Shown: positions 26,820 through 34,807 of the stretch, one piece after another
How the letters are laid out: each line of letters opens with the position of its first letter
Position numbering within the stretch: the first letter of the stretch is position 1
DNA from: Novosphingobium sp. PP1Y
Lineage (GTDB): Bacteria > Pseudomonadota > Alphaproteobacteria > Sphingomonadales > Sphingomonadaceae
NCBI RefSeq assembly: GCF_000253255.1
Contig: NC_015580.1
Location: 1,147,001 to 1,211,000 of the forward strand
Length of the DNA: 64,000 bases
Direction of reading: 5' to 3'
Notes under the pieces: model-generated
What the model was told of the DNA's origin: nothing
Databases searched by the model: none
Seen by the model: the letters and a program-made list of their open reading frames with translations, nothing else
Program-made: the position numbers and the translations under genes

Positions 26820-27797
26820 ATGAACCGATTGCTCGCCCGCTTCAATATCGACCCCTACCTGCTGCTGCTGGTCTCGACCGTTGCGTTTGCCTCGGTCCTG
26901 CCGGCGCGCGGGGTCTTTGCCGACATTGCCGGAGGAGTTGCCGACGCGGGCATTGCGCTGCTGTTCTTCCTGCACGGGGCCAAGCTCTCGCGCGAGGCGA
27001 TCGTGGACGGCGCGCGGGCCTGGAAGCTGCATGTCTCGGTGGCATCGCTCACCTTCGTCCTGTTCCCGCTGATCGGGCTGGCGGTTTCTGCGATTCCCGG
27101 TCTGGACCCGGCATTGGCTACCGGCGTGTTGTTCCTCACACTGCTGCCTTCCACAGTGCAGTCATCTATCGCCTTTACCGCGATTGCCGGGGGCAATGTT
27201 GCCGCTGCGGTGTGCAGTGCCTCCTTCTCCAACCTTGCCGGCATCTTCGTGACGCCCTTGCTGACTGCGGTGCTGATCACCGGGAAGCAGGGCGGTTTCT
27301 CGAGCGATCCGGTGATCACGATTTCCGTGCAACTGCTGCTGCCGTTCCTTGCCGGCCATTTCCTGCGCCCCTGGATCGGCGAGTTCGTGGCGCGGCACAA
27401 GAAAGTGCTGGGCTACACCGATCGCGGCTCGATCCTGCTGGTCGTCTACACCGCTTTCGGGGCTGCCGTCATCGACGGGCTGTGGAGCCGCGTGACCATC
27501 GGCGAACTGGCGCTGATCGCGGGAATATCGATTGCCATCCTCGCCCTCGTCTTGCTGGCGGCGAACATGCTCGGTCGGGCGATGCGCTTTTCGCGAGAGG
27601 ACCTGATCGTCCTGGTCTTCTGCGGTTCGAAGAAGAGTCTTGCGACCGGCGTTCCCCTGGCGGGCGTGCTGTTCACACAGGCGCAAGTGGGCGCGATCAT
27701 CCTGCCGCTGATGTTCTTTCACCAGATCCAGCTGATGGTCTGCGCCATTCTCGCGCGTCGCTATGCCGCGCAGGCCACCCGCGAGGCGATGGCCTAA
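26820..27797 (+). CDS. Bile acid:sodium symporter family (BASS) transporter
   Basis: This 325-residue protein has 9-10 membrane segments and the family segments LLFFLHGAKLSREA and VLVFCGSKKSLATGVPLAG. It resembles the YfeH subgroup, whose substrates are mostly unknown small organic anions. The stop overlaps the stop of the convergent apbE gene by 4 bases. Confidence 0.85.
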   Translation: MNRLLARFNIDPYLLLLVSTVAFASVLPARGVFADIAGGVADAGIALLFFLHGAKLSREAIVDGARAWKLHVSVASLTFVLFPLIGLAVSAIPGLDPALATGVLFLTLLPSTVQSSIAFTAIAGGNVAAAVCSASFSNLAGIFVTPLLTAVLITGKQGGFSSDPVITISVQLLLPFLAGHFLRPWIGEFVARHKKVLGYTDRGSILLVVYTAFGAAVIDGLWSRVTIGELALIAGISIAILALVLLAANMLGRAMRFSREDLIVLVFCGSKKSLATGVPLAGVLFTQAQVGAIILPLMFFHQIQLMVCAILARRYAAQATREAMA

Positions 27798-28714
27798 TCG
27801 AGCATTGCCGCCAGTGCGGGGGTGAGTATCTCGGTCTCGGCCACGATGCGCGCTGCGATGCCGTGCTGCCTTGCGAAGTCCTCGGCGGCCTCACCCATCA
27901 CCATCAGCGCCGTCGCGAGCGCGTCGGCGCGCATCGCGGTCTCGGCCAGCACCGTCACACTTTGGGCGCCATTGCGCAGCGGCGCGCCGGTAGCCGGGTC
28001 GATGGTATGGCCAAGCCGCATGCCGTCCACTTGATGGAACCGGCGCGTGTGGCCGCTGGTCGCGACCGCGCAGCCGCTCAGCGCAATGCGCAAGGGCGTG
28101 AGCCCCTCGCCGCCAGTCTCCTCGAGATCCACCCACCATGGCTGGAAATCGGGCTTCAGGCCCTGCGCGCGCAATTCGCCGCCGACTTCGACGAGGAAGG
28201 ATGAGGCGCCGGCGGCGGTGACTGTTTCGGCGAGCCGGTCGACCCCGTAGCCCTTGGCGATGGCGCACAAGTCGAGGGCGATCCCTCCCGGTTGGCGCAG
28301 GCGTGCCGGATCGGGTGCGAAGTCCAGCCGCTTCCAGCCCTGGGGCGAGGCAAGGGTATCGAGCGCGTCGCAGGTTGGCGCTAGCGTGGCCGGGCTGGCG
28401 CCGAAGCCCCAGGCCTCGCTCGCCCCGCCGACCGTGGGATCGAAGGCCCCGCCCGTCAATTGTGCGATGTCGAGCGCTTCTGCCATGACCGCTGCGAATT
28501 CGGGCGGAAGCGGAAGCCATTCGCCCGCACCGGCGCGGTTGAAGCGGCTGAGATCGGAGTCCGGTTCCCACTGGCTCATCTGCGCGACGACGCGGTCCAG
28601 CGCGGACTGGCAATCGCGGCGCAACCTGCCGACTTCCAGGCTGGGTTCGGCCACGAGCCGCACCGACCATGTCGTGGCCATGGACCGTCCGCCGAACGAA
28701 ACGACTTCTCCCAC
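27794..28714 (-). CDS. apbE: FAD:protein FMN transferase
   Basis: This 306-residue protein matches ApbE: RSMATTWSVRL at the N terminus, FDPTVGG, IAKGYGVDRLAE, EVGGELRAQG and the metal/flavin segment GHTIDPATG, with a late ADALATALMV. ApbE attaches FMN to a threonine in exported flavoproteins. The best local target is the DUF2271 protein encoded two genes upstream, which carries a DGVSGAT motif. I chose the GTG at 28714 since the first strand begins right after it; ATG 28681 is an alternative. No leader peptide is obvious. Confidence 0.9.
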   Translation of the reverse strand: MGEVVSFGGRSMATTWSVRLVAEPSLEVGRLRRDCQSALDRVVAQMSQWEPDSDLSRFNRAGAGEWLPLPPEFAAVMAEALDIAQLTGGAFDPTVGGASEAWGFGASPATLAPTCDALDTLASPQGWKRLDFAPDPARLRQPGGIALDLCAIAKGYGVDRLAETVTAAGASSFLVEVGGELRAQGLKPDFQPWWVDLEETGGEGLTPLRIALSGCAVATSGHTRRFHQVDGMRLGHTIDPATGAPLRNGAQSVTVLAETAMRADALATALMVMGEAAEDFARQHGIAARIVAETEILTPALAAMLD

Positions 28715-28800
28715 AGGCGGGGTCAGCAGCGCGTCAGGCCAGTCGACCGACGGAATGGCGATGCGGATTGCGGCTCTCCTTCAGGTCATGGGCAGCCGGA

Positions 28801-29634
28801 TCAGGGCGCCATGACTTCCAGCGTCGTGACGTAGCCGAGGCCGCGCTCGGTCGCGCCGGGGACGCTGGTGTTCTTGTCCTTGGTCTCGGCCTCGAGCCAG
28901 TACATGCCCGGCTGCGGCCAGGCGAGCCTGACTTCACCCTTGGCGTCGCTGGTCGCCTTCACTTCGACCGGCTGGTTGGCATAGCGGCCGCCGCCGAGGA
29001 TGGCGGTCAGTTCAATGCCGGCAGCAGGCTTGCCGTCGATCAGGAAGCGGAACACGCCTTCCTCGTTTGCGACGAGATCGTTGGGGTGGGTTACGGGAAC
29101 CAATTCCAAGCCCTTGCCGCTCGGCGTAAAAACGGTGTCGGTCGGTGCGCCGAGCGTCACGAAGAACTCGTTGCGCATCAGGTTTTCGCGGACTTCGACA
29201 TCGGTTGCGCCGGCCGGGATCAGCTTCTCGATCTCGCTTGCCTGAGCGCCGCGCGGCAGGCGCTTCTGCTCGCCGTTCAGCTTGTAGCGGCCGAACACGC
29301 CGCTGCGCATGTTGCCGATCTTCCAGGTGCCTGGTTGGTCCAGGTGCAGATCGAAGGTGGAGCGGATCTTGCCGCTGGCCGCGTTCTCGATCGACCCGGC
29401 ACTGCCGTCCGGCTTCTCGACCTTCACGCCGTCGGTGCCGAGCGGGAAGTGGTTGGGATAGAACAGGTCGTTCGAAACCGCTCCGTCCACTGTGATCCAG
29501 GCATCTTCGCCGGACAGGATCGTCTCGGAGGGGAGGAACCAGGCTCGGTGCGCCTGGGCCGATCCGGGCAGGACGACGGCCAGCGAGATGGCAAGGAAGG
29601 CGGCGCGGGCGCCAAGACGGCTGCGCATTTTCAT
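28801..29634 (-). CDS. DUF4198 periplasmic protein
   Basis: This 277-residue protein starts with a signal peptide (residues 1-28, cleavage after AQA), followed by AHRAWFLPSETIL, which is typical of DUF4198/NikM-like beta-sandwich proteins. The mature N terminus therefore has an early His that could bind metal. The C-terminal half is an Ig-like domain with PQPGMYWLEAET. Members commonly lie beside metal-uptake receptors and PepSY reductases. The exact role is unknown; a periplasmic metal-handling or redox accessory role is inferred. Confidence 0.85.
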   Translation of the reverse strand: MKMRSRLGARAAFLAISLAVVLPGSAQAHRAWFLPSETILSGEDAWITVDGAVSNDLFYPNHFPLGTDGVKVEKPDGSAGSIENAASGKIRSTFDLHLDQPGTWKIGNMRSGVFGRYKLNGEQKRLPRGAQASEIEKLIPAGATDVEVRENLMRNEFFVTLGAPTDTVFTPSGKGLELVPVTHPNDLVANEEGVFRFLIDGKPAAGIELTAILGGGRYANQPVEVKATSDAKGEVRLAWPQPGMYWLEAETKDKNTSVPGATERGLGYVTTLEVMAP

Positions 29635-29647
29635 GAGGTCAGTCCTT

Positions 29648-30151
29648 TCAGGGCTTGATGGTGGCGGCAACGCTGCCGAGTTCGGTCTTGCCGCTGGCGC
29701 GGGCGGTCGATGCGCTCTTGCCGCCCAGCGAGACGGGCAGCTTGACGACTTCGCGGCCGCCGACTTCGCGCGCGGCCTCGACCACGAGCTGGTAATTCCC
29801 GGCGGGCAGGCCACGCAGGGCGGCGGCCGGGATCGAAAGCTTCTGCGGGCCGGGGGCACGCGTTGCGCCCGAGACGCCGTCAATCGATGCGCTGCGGCCC
29901 GCCTTGCGCCACCAAGTGCGCATTTCGTTGAGCCACTTCTTGCCTTCGCCGCCGCGCTTGTCCTTGTCGTACCAGACGGATAGCGTGCGCACCTTGCCGC
30001 CTTCGCCTTCCAGCCAGACGGCGACGTAGGGGCGGTGGTATTCGGCGACCGACATTCGCGGGATGGTGATGTCGACGGTCATCGTGTCGGCCATCGCCGG
30101 GCTGGCGATGGTGGCAGCGCCGGTCAGGGCGAAAAGCGAAGTCTTGCGCAT
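29648..30151 (-). CDS. DUF2271 periplasmic protein with candidate flavinylation motif
   Basis: This 167-residue protein has a signal peptide (residues 1-21, ending AMA) and a DUF2271 beta-rich domain (YVAVWLEGEGG, TLSVWYDKDKRGGEGKKW). Residues 91-97 read D-G-V-S-G-A-T, which fits the D-x-x-S/T-G-A-T pattern where ApbE transfers FMN to the final threonine. With apbE and a PepSY membrane protein in the same operon, it is probably a periplasmic flavoprotein taking part in electron transfer. That function is inference. The start is 7 bases after the PepSY gene. Confidence 0.87.
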   Translation of the reverse strand: MRKTSLFALTGAATIASPAMADTMTVDITIPRMSVAEYHRPYVAVWLEGEGGKVRTLSVWYDKDKRGGEGKKWLNEMRTWWRKAGRSASIDGVSGATRAPGPQKLSIPAAALRGLPAGNYQLVVEAAREVGGREVVKLPVSLGGKSASTARASGKTELGSVAATIKP

Positions 30152-30158
30152 GATGTCC

Positions 30159-30866
30159 TCAGTGAATGAAGAAAAGGGCGAGCAGGAAGGGCACCAGGAA
30201 GCCGAGGCCGGTGAGCGGCCAGGTCGCCGGGCGGTTTCGGCCATGGAGCCAGAGCAGCACGAAGCCGGTGCCGATGAAGACCATGGCCGACAGCACGAAG
30301 ACGTCGATGAACATGCGCCATGCCTTGCCGGTGTCGCGGCCCTTGTGCAGGTCGTTGAGGTAGGAGATCCAGCCGCGGTCGGTGCTTTCCCAGGTGACGT
30401 TGCCGCTGGTGCGATCGATCGCGATCCAGGCATCGCCGCCGGGACGCGGCATGGCGAGATAGACCTCGTCCTCGCTCAGTTCGGCGGGAGCCTGCGAAAC
30501 GGCCATGCCGGTCTGGCTGGACAGCGAGGTTCGCAGGTCGCCGGGAAGCGGGGCCTTGCCCTCGGTGGCGAGGCCGGAGAGGCTTTCGCGCATCTCGGCC
30601 GGGAGGTTTGCCGATCCCTCGACGACCTGCGGTTGGGAGCTGATGTCGGCGGCGTGGTTGAGGGTGAACCCGGTCAACACGAAGAGCATCAGGCCGACGA
30701 GCGAGATGGCCGAGCTGATCCAGTGCCAGGTGTGCAGGTGGCGCAGCCAGAAGCCGCGGGTCAGTTTCCTGCGCGGGCGGGCTGTGCAGCCCGATCGACC
30801 CGAGGGGGTGGCATTGGCGCCGACGCGCATGGTCGTGGTCGTATCGGGCAAGGCGGTCTCGTTCAT
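30159..30866 (-). CDS. PepSY-associated inner-membrane protein
   Basis: This 235-residue protein has membrane segments at about residues 48-70, 185-205 and 212-233, with a periplasmic PepSY-like part between (EVYLAMPRPGGDAWIAIDR, YLNDLHKGRDTGKAW). Conserved histidines in the membrane-flanking parts (LRHLHTWHW, LNDLHKG) suggest heme binding, as in PepSY-type ferric reductases. It probably passes electrons across the inner membrane to the periplasmic partner. It is 3 bases from tonB and 7 from the DUF2271 gene. Confidence 0.87.
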   Translation of the reverse strand: MNETALPDTTTTMRVGANATPSGRSGCTARPRRKLTRGFWLRHLHTWHWISSAISLVGLMLFVLTGFTLNHAADISSQPQVVEGSANLPAEMRESLSGLATEGKAPLPGDLRTSLSSQTGMAVSQAPAELSEDEVYLAMPRPGGDAWIAIDRTSGNVTWESTDRGWISYLNDLHKGRDTGKAWRMFIDVFVLSAMVFIGTGFVLLWLHGRNRPATWPLTGLGFLVPFLLALFFIH

Positions 30867-30869
30867 GGA

Positions 30870-31679
30870 TCAGTTCAGGTGGAAGCCGACGGGCACGAGC
30901 ACCCAGGCGGCAACGGGCTTCCCGGCCTGCTTGGCCGGAACGAAGCGCCACTTGCGCACGGTCTGGATCGCGGCCTTGTCGAGCCGATCGAAGCCGCTGG
31001 ACTCGTTGATCTCTATGTCACCGGCGCGGCCTTCGGGCGTGACCAGGACCTTGAGCATCACCGTGCCTTGCTCCCGCGCGCGGCGTGCGGCGTAGGGATA
31101 GGTGGGGCCGGGATTGTTGAGCTGGGCGGCGGAAAAATCGGGCGGGGTCACCGGGGCCGGTGGCGCGGGCGGGGCCTTGGGCGCTGGCGGCGCATCGACC
31201 TTGACGGCAACCGCGCTCTGCACCGGGGCCGCGTCGATCACCATCGGGGACTTCGACGGCAGCTCGATCATCGGCTTGACGACTGTCGGCTGCGCTTCCT
31301 GGACCAGCGGTTGCGGCTCGATCTCGGGTTGAGGCGCAGGCTCGAGCGGGGGTGCTGGCGGGGAGACGGCGAAGACCGTCAGGTGCTTTTGCGGCGCCTT
31401 CGCAACCTTGACCACGCCCATACCGAGCAGGACGGCAATGGCGAGGACATGGATCGCGGCGACGATCGCGAAGGCCCGATAGTTGAAGCCGCCCGGGGCA
31501 TAGCGCGCACCGGATGGTTCAAGAACTCGGTCAATTTCAGGTTCCCGGGCGACCGGGGTGGGCGCGAATGGGACGATCCATGTCGTCTCGTCCTTCGGCG
31601 CGCGTTCCTTCGGGCGCGCCGCGCCCTTCGCCTGCCCGGATGCGATCGGGTCAAGGGTATCGGTAATGGATAGTTCCAT
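30870..31679 (-). CDS. tonB: TonB family energy transducer
   Basis: This 269-residue protein has one membrane segment (about residues 70-90, IVAAIHVLAIAVLLGMGVV), a proline-rich periplasmic stretch, and a C-terminal TonB fold (TYPYAARRAREQGTVMLKV and IQTVRKWRFVPAKQAGKPV). It probably powers the siderophore receptor encoded immediately upstream. The cytoplasmic part before the membrane segment is longer than in E. coli TonB. I prefer the ATG at 31679, which follows GAGG, over the ATG at 31694. exbB and exbD are not in the window. Confidence 0.88.
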   Translation of the reverse strand: MELSITDTLDPIASGQAKGAARPKERAPKDETTWIVPFAPTPVAREPEIDRVLEPSGARYAPGGFNYRAFAIVAAIHVLAIAVLLGMGVVKVAKAPQKHLTVFAVSPPAPPLEPAPQPEIEPQPLVQEAQPTVVKPMIELPSKSPMVIDAAPVQSAVAVKVDAPPAPKAPPAPPAPVTPPDFSAAQLNNPGPTYPYAARRAREQGTVMLKVLVTPEGRAGDIEINESSGFDRLDKAAIQTVRKWRFVPAKQAGKPVAAWVLVPVGFHLN

Positions 31680-31735
31680 GGTCGTCCTCAACATGCAATT
31701 TCGGGGGGCAGGGAAGGGGCGGAGTCAGGCTGGCC

Positions 31736-33943
31736 TCAGTAGCTCGCGCTGAGCGTGACGAGCGCCTGGCGTCCTGCGGAAGGCACCGCGAAGTGCGGGT
31801 TGCGCAGCTTCGTGACGTAGCGCTTGTCGGTCAGGTTGCGCAGGTTCAGTTTGACCGAGAAGTTCTCGTTGAAGCGGAAGCCGGCATTGGCATCGAAGCG
31901 CCAGTAGCCGTCCGCCTCGATGAGGTTCGCCGTGTCGGCATAGCGCTTGGAGGCGTGATAGGCGCCGCCGCCGATGCTGAACCGGTCGGTCACGTCGACA
32001 GTCGAGGTGAGCGCCACGTTGTGCTTGGGCGTGTTGGGCAGGGCGTTGCCGTTGTCCGCACTGCTGTCGCGCAACGAGCTGTCGGTGTAGCTATACCCGG
32101 CAAGCAGCGAGACCGGCCCGACGCGGCCCGACGCACCGACTTCGAAGCCCTTGATGCGCGCCTTGTTGGCGATGATCATCTGATCCCCGGTTTCCGGATT
32201 GAAGTCGCGAATGTTGCTGCGGTCGATCTGGAATGCGGCTGCCGTCAGGCTGAGTGCACCGCCGAGGAGATCGGCCTTGGCGCCCACTTCCCAGTTTTCC
32301 ATGGTTTGCGGTTCGTAATTGGCGTTGGTGCCGCTCACGGCATTTGCGCCTTCGCCGACGTCCGCGCCCGGAGGCGTGGCCGAGTCCGCATAGGAGAAGT
32401 AGATGCTGGCATTCTCGACCGGCTTGAAGACGACGCCGCCCTGCCAGGTCCAGAAGTCGGTCTTCTTGTCGACCGAGTAAGGAACGCCGCGGCTCGAACC
32501 GCTCGCACGGATATTGAAGCTGGTCCAGCGTACGCCGCCGTTGACCAGCAGCTGCGGGATGATCGTGACCGTGTCGAAGGCGTAGAAGCTGTAGTCTTCG
32601 GCGCGGGTCAGGACACCGCTGTCCGGGTTGAGGGTGATCGTCCCGGTCCACGGATCCGAGGGGTTGGGATTGTCGAGCGTGGTGCAGTTGTAGTCCGCCA
32701 GTGAAGCGCAGGTGCTGTCGCCGGTATCGACCGAGTATGAGTAGCGGTCGGTGTCGGAAGCCGACATCTCGAAGCCCATCGCGATGCTGTGCTCAATGCC
32801 GCCGGTCTTGAACCGGCCTGCCAGGTTCAGGTTGTTGACGAGGCTCTGGTTGAGCGAATTGCGGCTCTTGACCCCGCGCCAGACGAGGCCGTTGGCGACG
32901 TTGCCCTTGCTGTCATCGGGGTTTGTGACGATGTAGTCGTTGCGCACGCGCGACCAGCGGGCGGTGTTCGACAGGACCCAGCCGCGGCCGAAGTCATGCT
33001 GGAACTGAAAGGTGACGGAGTCGACCTTGGTCTTCTGGAAGTCGCGGTCGGCCAGGCCGTAGAAGTTGTCGTAGTCGGTGTCGGCGGGCCGGCGCGATCC
33101 CTCGGGCAGCACGCCGTCGAGCTGGCCGCGCGAGGTGATCGGAATGCCGTAGTCCGGCATGTCGTCGGTTTCGTAGTGGTAGTACGAGAGCGTCGCGGTG
33201 GTCTCCGTGCCGATCCCCCAGGTGACGGAAGGAGCGATGCCCCAGCGCTTGTTGAAGACCGCGTCACGCCCGGCGACATCGGCATCGTGCCACATGCCGT
33301 TGATGCGCACGGCCAGCTTTTCGGCCAGCTTCTGGTTTACGTCGACGGCGACGCGCTTGAAGTCGTCGGTGCCTACGGTCACGTCAGCATTGGCGAAGTT
33401 GCCGTCGCGCGGCATCTTGGAGACGATGTTGATGGCGCCGCCGGCCGAGCCTCGGCCGCCGAACGCTCCCGTGGACCCCTTGAAGACCTCTATGCGCTCC
33501 ACCGCGAATGTCTCGCGGGTCTGCGAGCCGACGTCGCGGGCGCCGTCGACGTAAGTGTCCGAGGTGGCGTCGACGCCGCGGATCAGTGGAATGTCGGCGC
33601 TGGCGACGCCGCCTTCGCCGGCGCCAAGCGTGATGCCGGGTACCGTGCGCAGGGCATCGGCGAAATCGAATGACGCGGTGTCCTTGAGCACGTCGGTGGT
33701 GATGACATTGACGGTACGCGGGGTGTCGATCAGCGGAGCCGTGGACTTGGGGCTCTGGACGCGATCGGCGCCGTAATCTTCTTCAATGGCGCTTTCTGTG
33801 ACGGAGACGCCCTCGAGGCGGACCGGCTGGTCCTTGGCTTCCTGCGCCGAGACCTGAACCGGTGCTGTCGCAATGAAGCCAACGCAGCTCAGAGCGACGA
33901 AGCTGGCGGCCGCCTGGCCGCCAGTAATGCGGGTACGCGTCAT
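31736..33943 (-). CDS. TonB-dependent siderophore receptor (Fiu/CirA-like)
   Basis: This 735-residue protein has a signal peptide (to about residue 34, ending SAQ), a plug with TPRTVNVITTDVLKD, IPLIRGVDATSDTYVDG and VFKGSTGAFGGRGSAGGAIN, and a beta-barrel ending in an aromatic (LVTLSASY). It resembles catecholate-type siderophore receptors. Proximity to piuC, tonB and a Fur-box-like repeat supports iron-starvation control. A hairpin in the leader overlaps the ribosome site. Confidence 0.92.
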   Translation of the reverse strand: MTRTRITGGQAAASFVALSCVGFIATAPVQVSAQEAKDQPVRLEGVSVTESAIEEDYGADRVQSPKSTAPLIDTPRTVNVITTDVLKDTASFDFADALRTVPGITLGAGEGGVASADIPLIRGVDATSDTYVDGARDVGSQTRETFAVERIEVFKGSTGAFGGRGSAGGAINIVSKMPRDGNFANADVTVGTDDFKRVAVDVNQKLAEKLAVRINGMWHDADVAGRDAVFNKRWGIAPSVTWGIGTETTATLSYYHYETDDMPDYGIPITSRGQLDGVLPEGSRRPADTDYDNFYGLADRDFQKTKVDSVTFQFQHDFGRGWVLSNTARWSRVRNDYIVTNPDDSKGNVANGLVWRGVKSRNSLNQSLVNNLNLAGRFKTGGIEHSIAMGFEMSASDTDRYSYSVDTGDSTCASLADYNCTTLDNPNPSDPWTGTITLNPDSGVLTRAEDYSFYAFDTVTIIPQLLVNGGVRWTSFNIRASGSSRGVPYSVDKKTDFWTWQGGVVFKPVENASIYFSYADSATPPGADVGEGANAVSGTNANYEPQTMENWEVGAKADLLGGALSLTAAAFQIDRSNIRDFNPETGDQMIIANKARIKGFEVGASGRVGPVSLLAGYSYTDSSLRDSSADNGNALPNTPKHNVALTSTVDVTDRFSIGGGAYHASKRYADTANLIEADGYWRFDANAGFRFNENFSVKLNLRNLTDKRYVTKLRNPHFAVPSAGRQALVTLSASY

Positions 33944-33949
33944 AAAACT

Positions 33950-33972
33950 CCCCTGTTGAATCTCGACAGGGG
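33950..33972 (-). promoter_or_regulatory. Leader hairpin covering the receptor ribosome site
   Basis: On the minus strand CCCCTGT (33972-33966) can pair with ACAGGGG (33956-33950). The GGGGAG ribosome site of the siderophore receptor gene overlaps the second arm. It could lower or regulate translation. Confidence 0.45.
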
Positions 33973-34004
33973 CTATTGCGAGTCAGTCGCAACGAGTCAA
34001 TGCT

Positions 34005-34025
34005 TAATGAGAATTATTTTCATTA
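34005..34025 (-). promoter_or_regulatory. Fur-box-like operator
   Basis: TAATGA and TCATTA form a perfect inverted repeat at 34005-34010 and 34020-34025, with the centre GAATTATTT. The AT-rich palindrome closely resembles the Fur consensus and lies 62 bases before the start of the siderophore receptor gene. On the minus strand a weak promoter follows it (TTGACT, 17 bases, AATAGC). Confidence 0.7.
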
Positions 34026-34029
34026 ACAA

Positions 34030-34712
34030 TCAGGTGTCCGCCCAGCGGCGCAGCAGGTTGTGGTAGAGGTTGGTCAGCTCCAGAACGACCGGATCCTGCC
34101 CGCCGCGCTCGGCCGACAGCGTCTGGATCGAACAGTCGAGGCGATAGAGCTGTTCGCGCTCGCCGTGGTCGCGAACCATGCTCTGCAGCCAGAAGAAGCT
34201 GGAGATGCGCTCACCGCGCGTGACCGGCGTCACGCGGTGCAGGCTCGACGCGGGGTAGAGCACCATGTCTCCGGCGCGCAGCTTGACCCGCTGTTCGCCG
34301 TAGAGGTCCTGGATCACCAGTTCGCCGCCGTCGTAGTCCTCGGGCTCGGTCAGGAACAGGGTGCAGGACAAGTCGCTGCGAATGCGGAATTCTGTGCCCT
34401 GGACCTGCCGGATCGCATTGTCGACATGGGCGCCGAACGCCTGCCCGCCGCCGTAGCGGTTGAACAGGGGGGGAAGACCTTGAGCGGCAGGGCGGCCGCA
34501 ACGAACCGCGGCGTGCGGCCAAGCGCGGCGGCGACCATCTCCCCGGCCTGACGCTCCTCGGCGCTGCCGCTGCGCAGTTGCAGGTTGTTCTTGGCCAGAC
34601 GCGACTGGTGGCCGGACGTCTCGTTGCCGTCGACCCAATCTCCGCAATCGATCAGGGCGCGGCAGGCGGCAACGTCATCGGGGGACATCACTCCCTCAAG
34701 CTTGAGCAACAT
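34030..34712 (-). pseudogene. piuC: PiuC-type PKHD hydroxylase, frameshifted
   Basis: Two overlapping frames together match the Fe(II)/2-oxoglutarate PKHD-type hydroxylase PiuC/YbiX. The first frame (from ATG 34712) supplies residues 1-82, ending [10 protein letters not shown]. The second supplies [17 protein letters not shown] onward, including the iron ligands HVD and [12 protein letters not shown] and the ending [10 protein letters not shown]. The break is at a run of seven C on the minus strand (34473-34467); eight would restore one 227-residue protein. It is a one-base deletion, a sequencing error, or slippage. PiuC is typically found beside iron receptors, as here. Confidence 0.85.
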
Positions 34713-34807
34713 GCGTCTCTCTCCATGATTGAAGGCCGCGCACCTAGGTCAGGAGAGGGCCCCAAGACAACCGCGAAGACTCTCGCGGGTGATTTCCGGG
34801 CTGCAAT

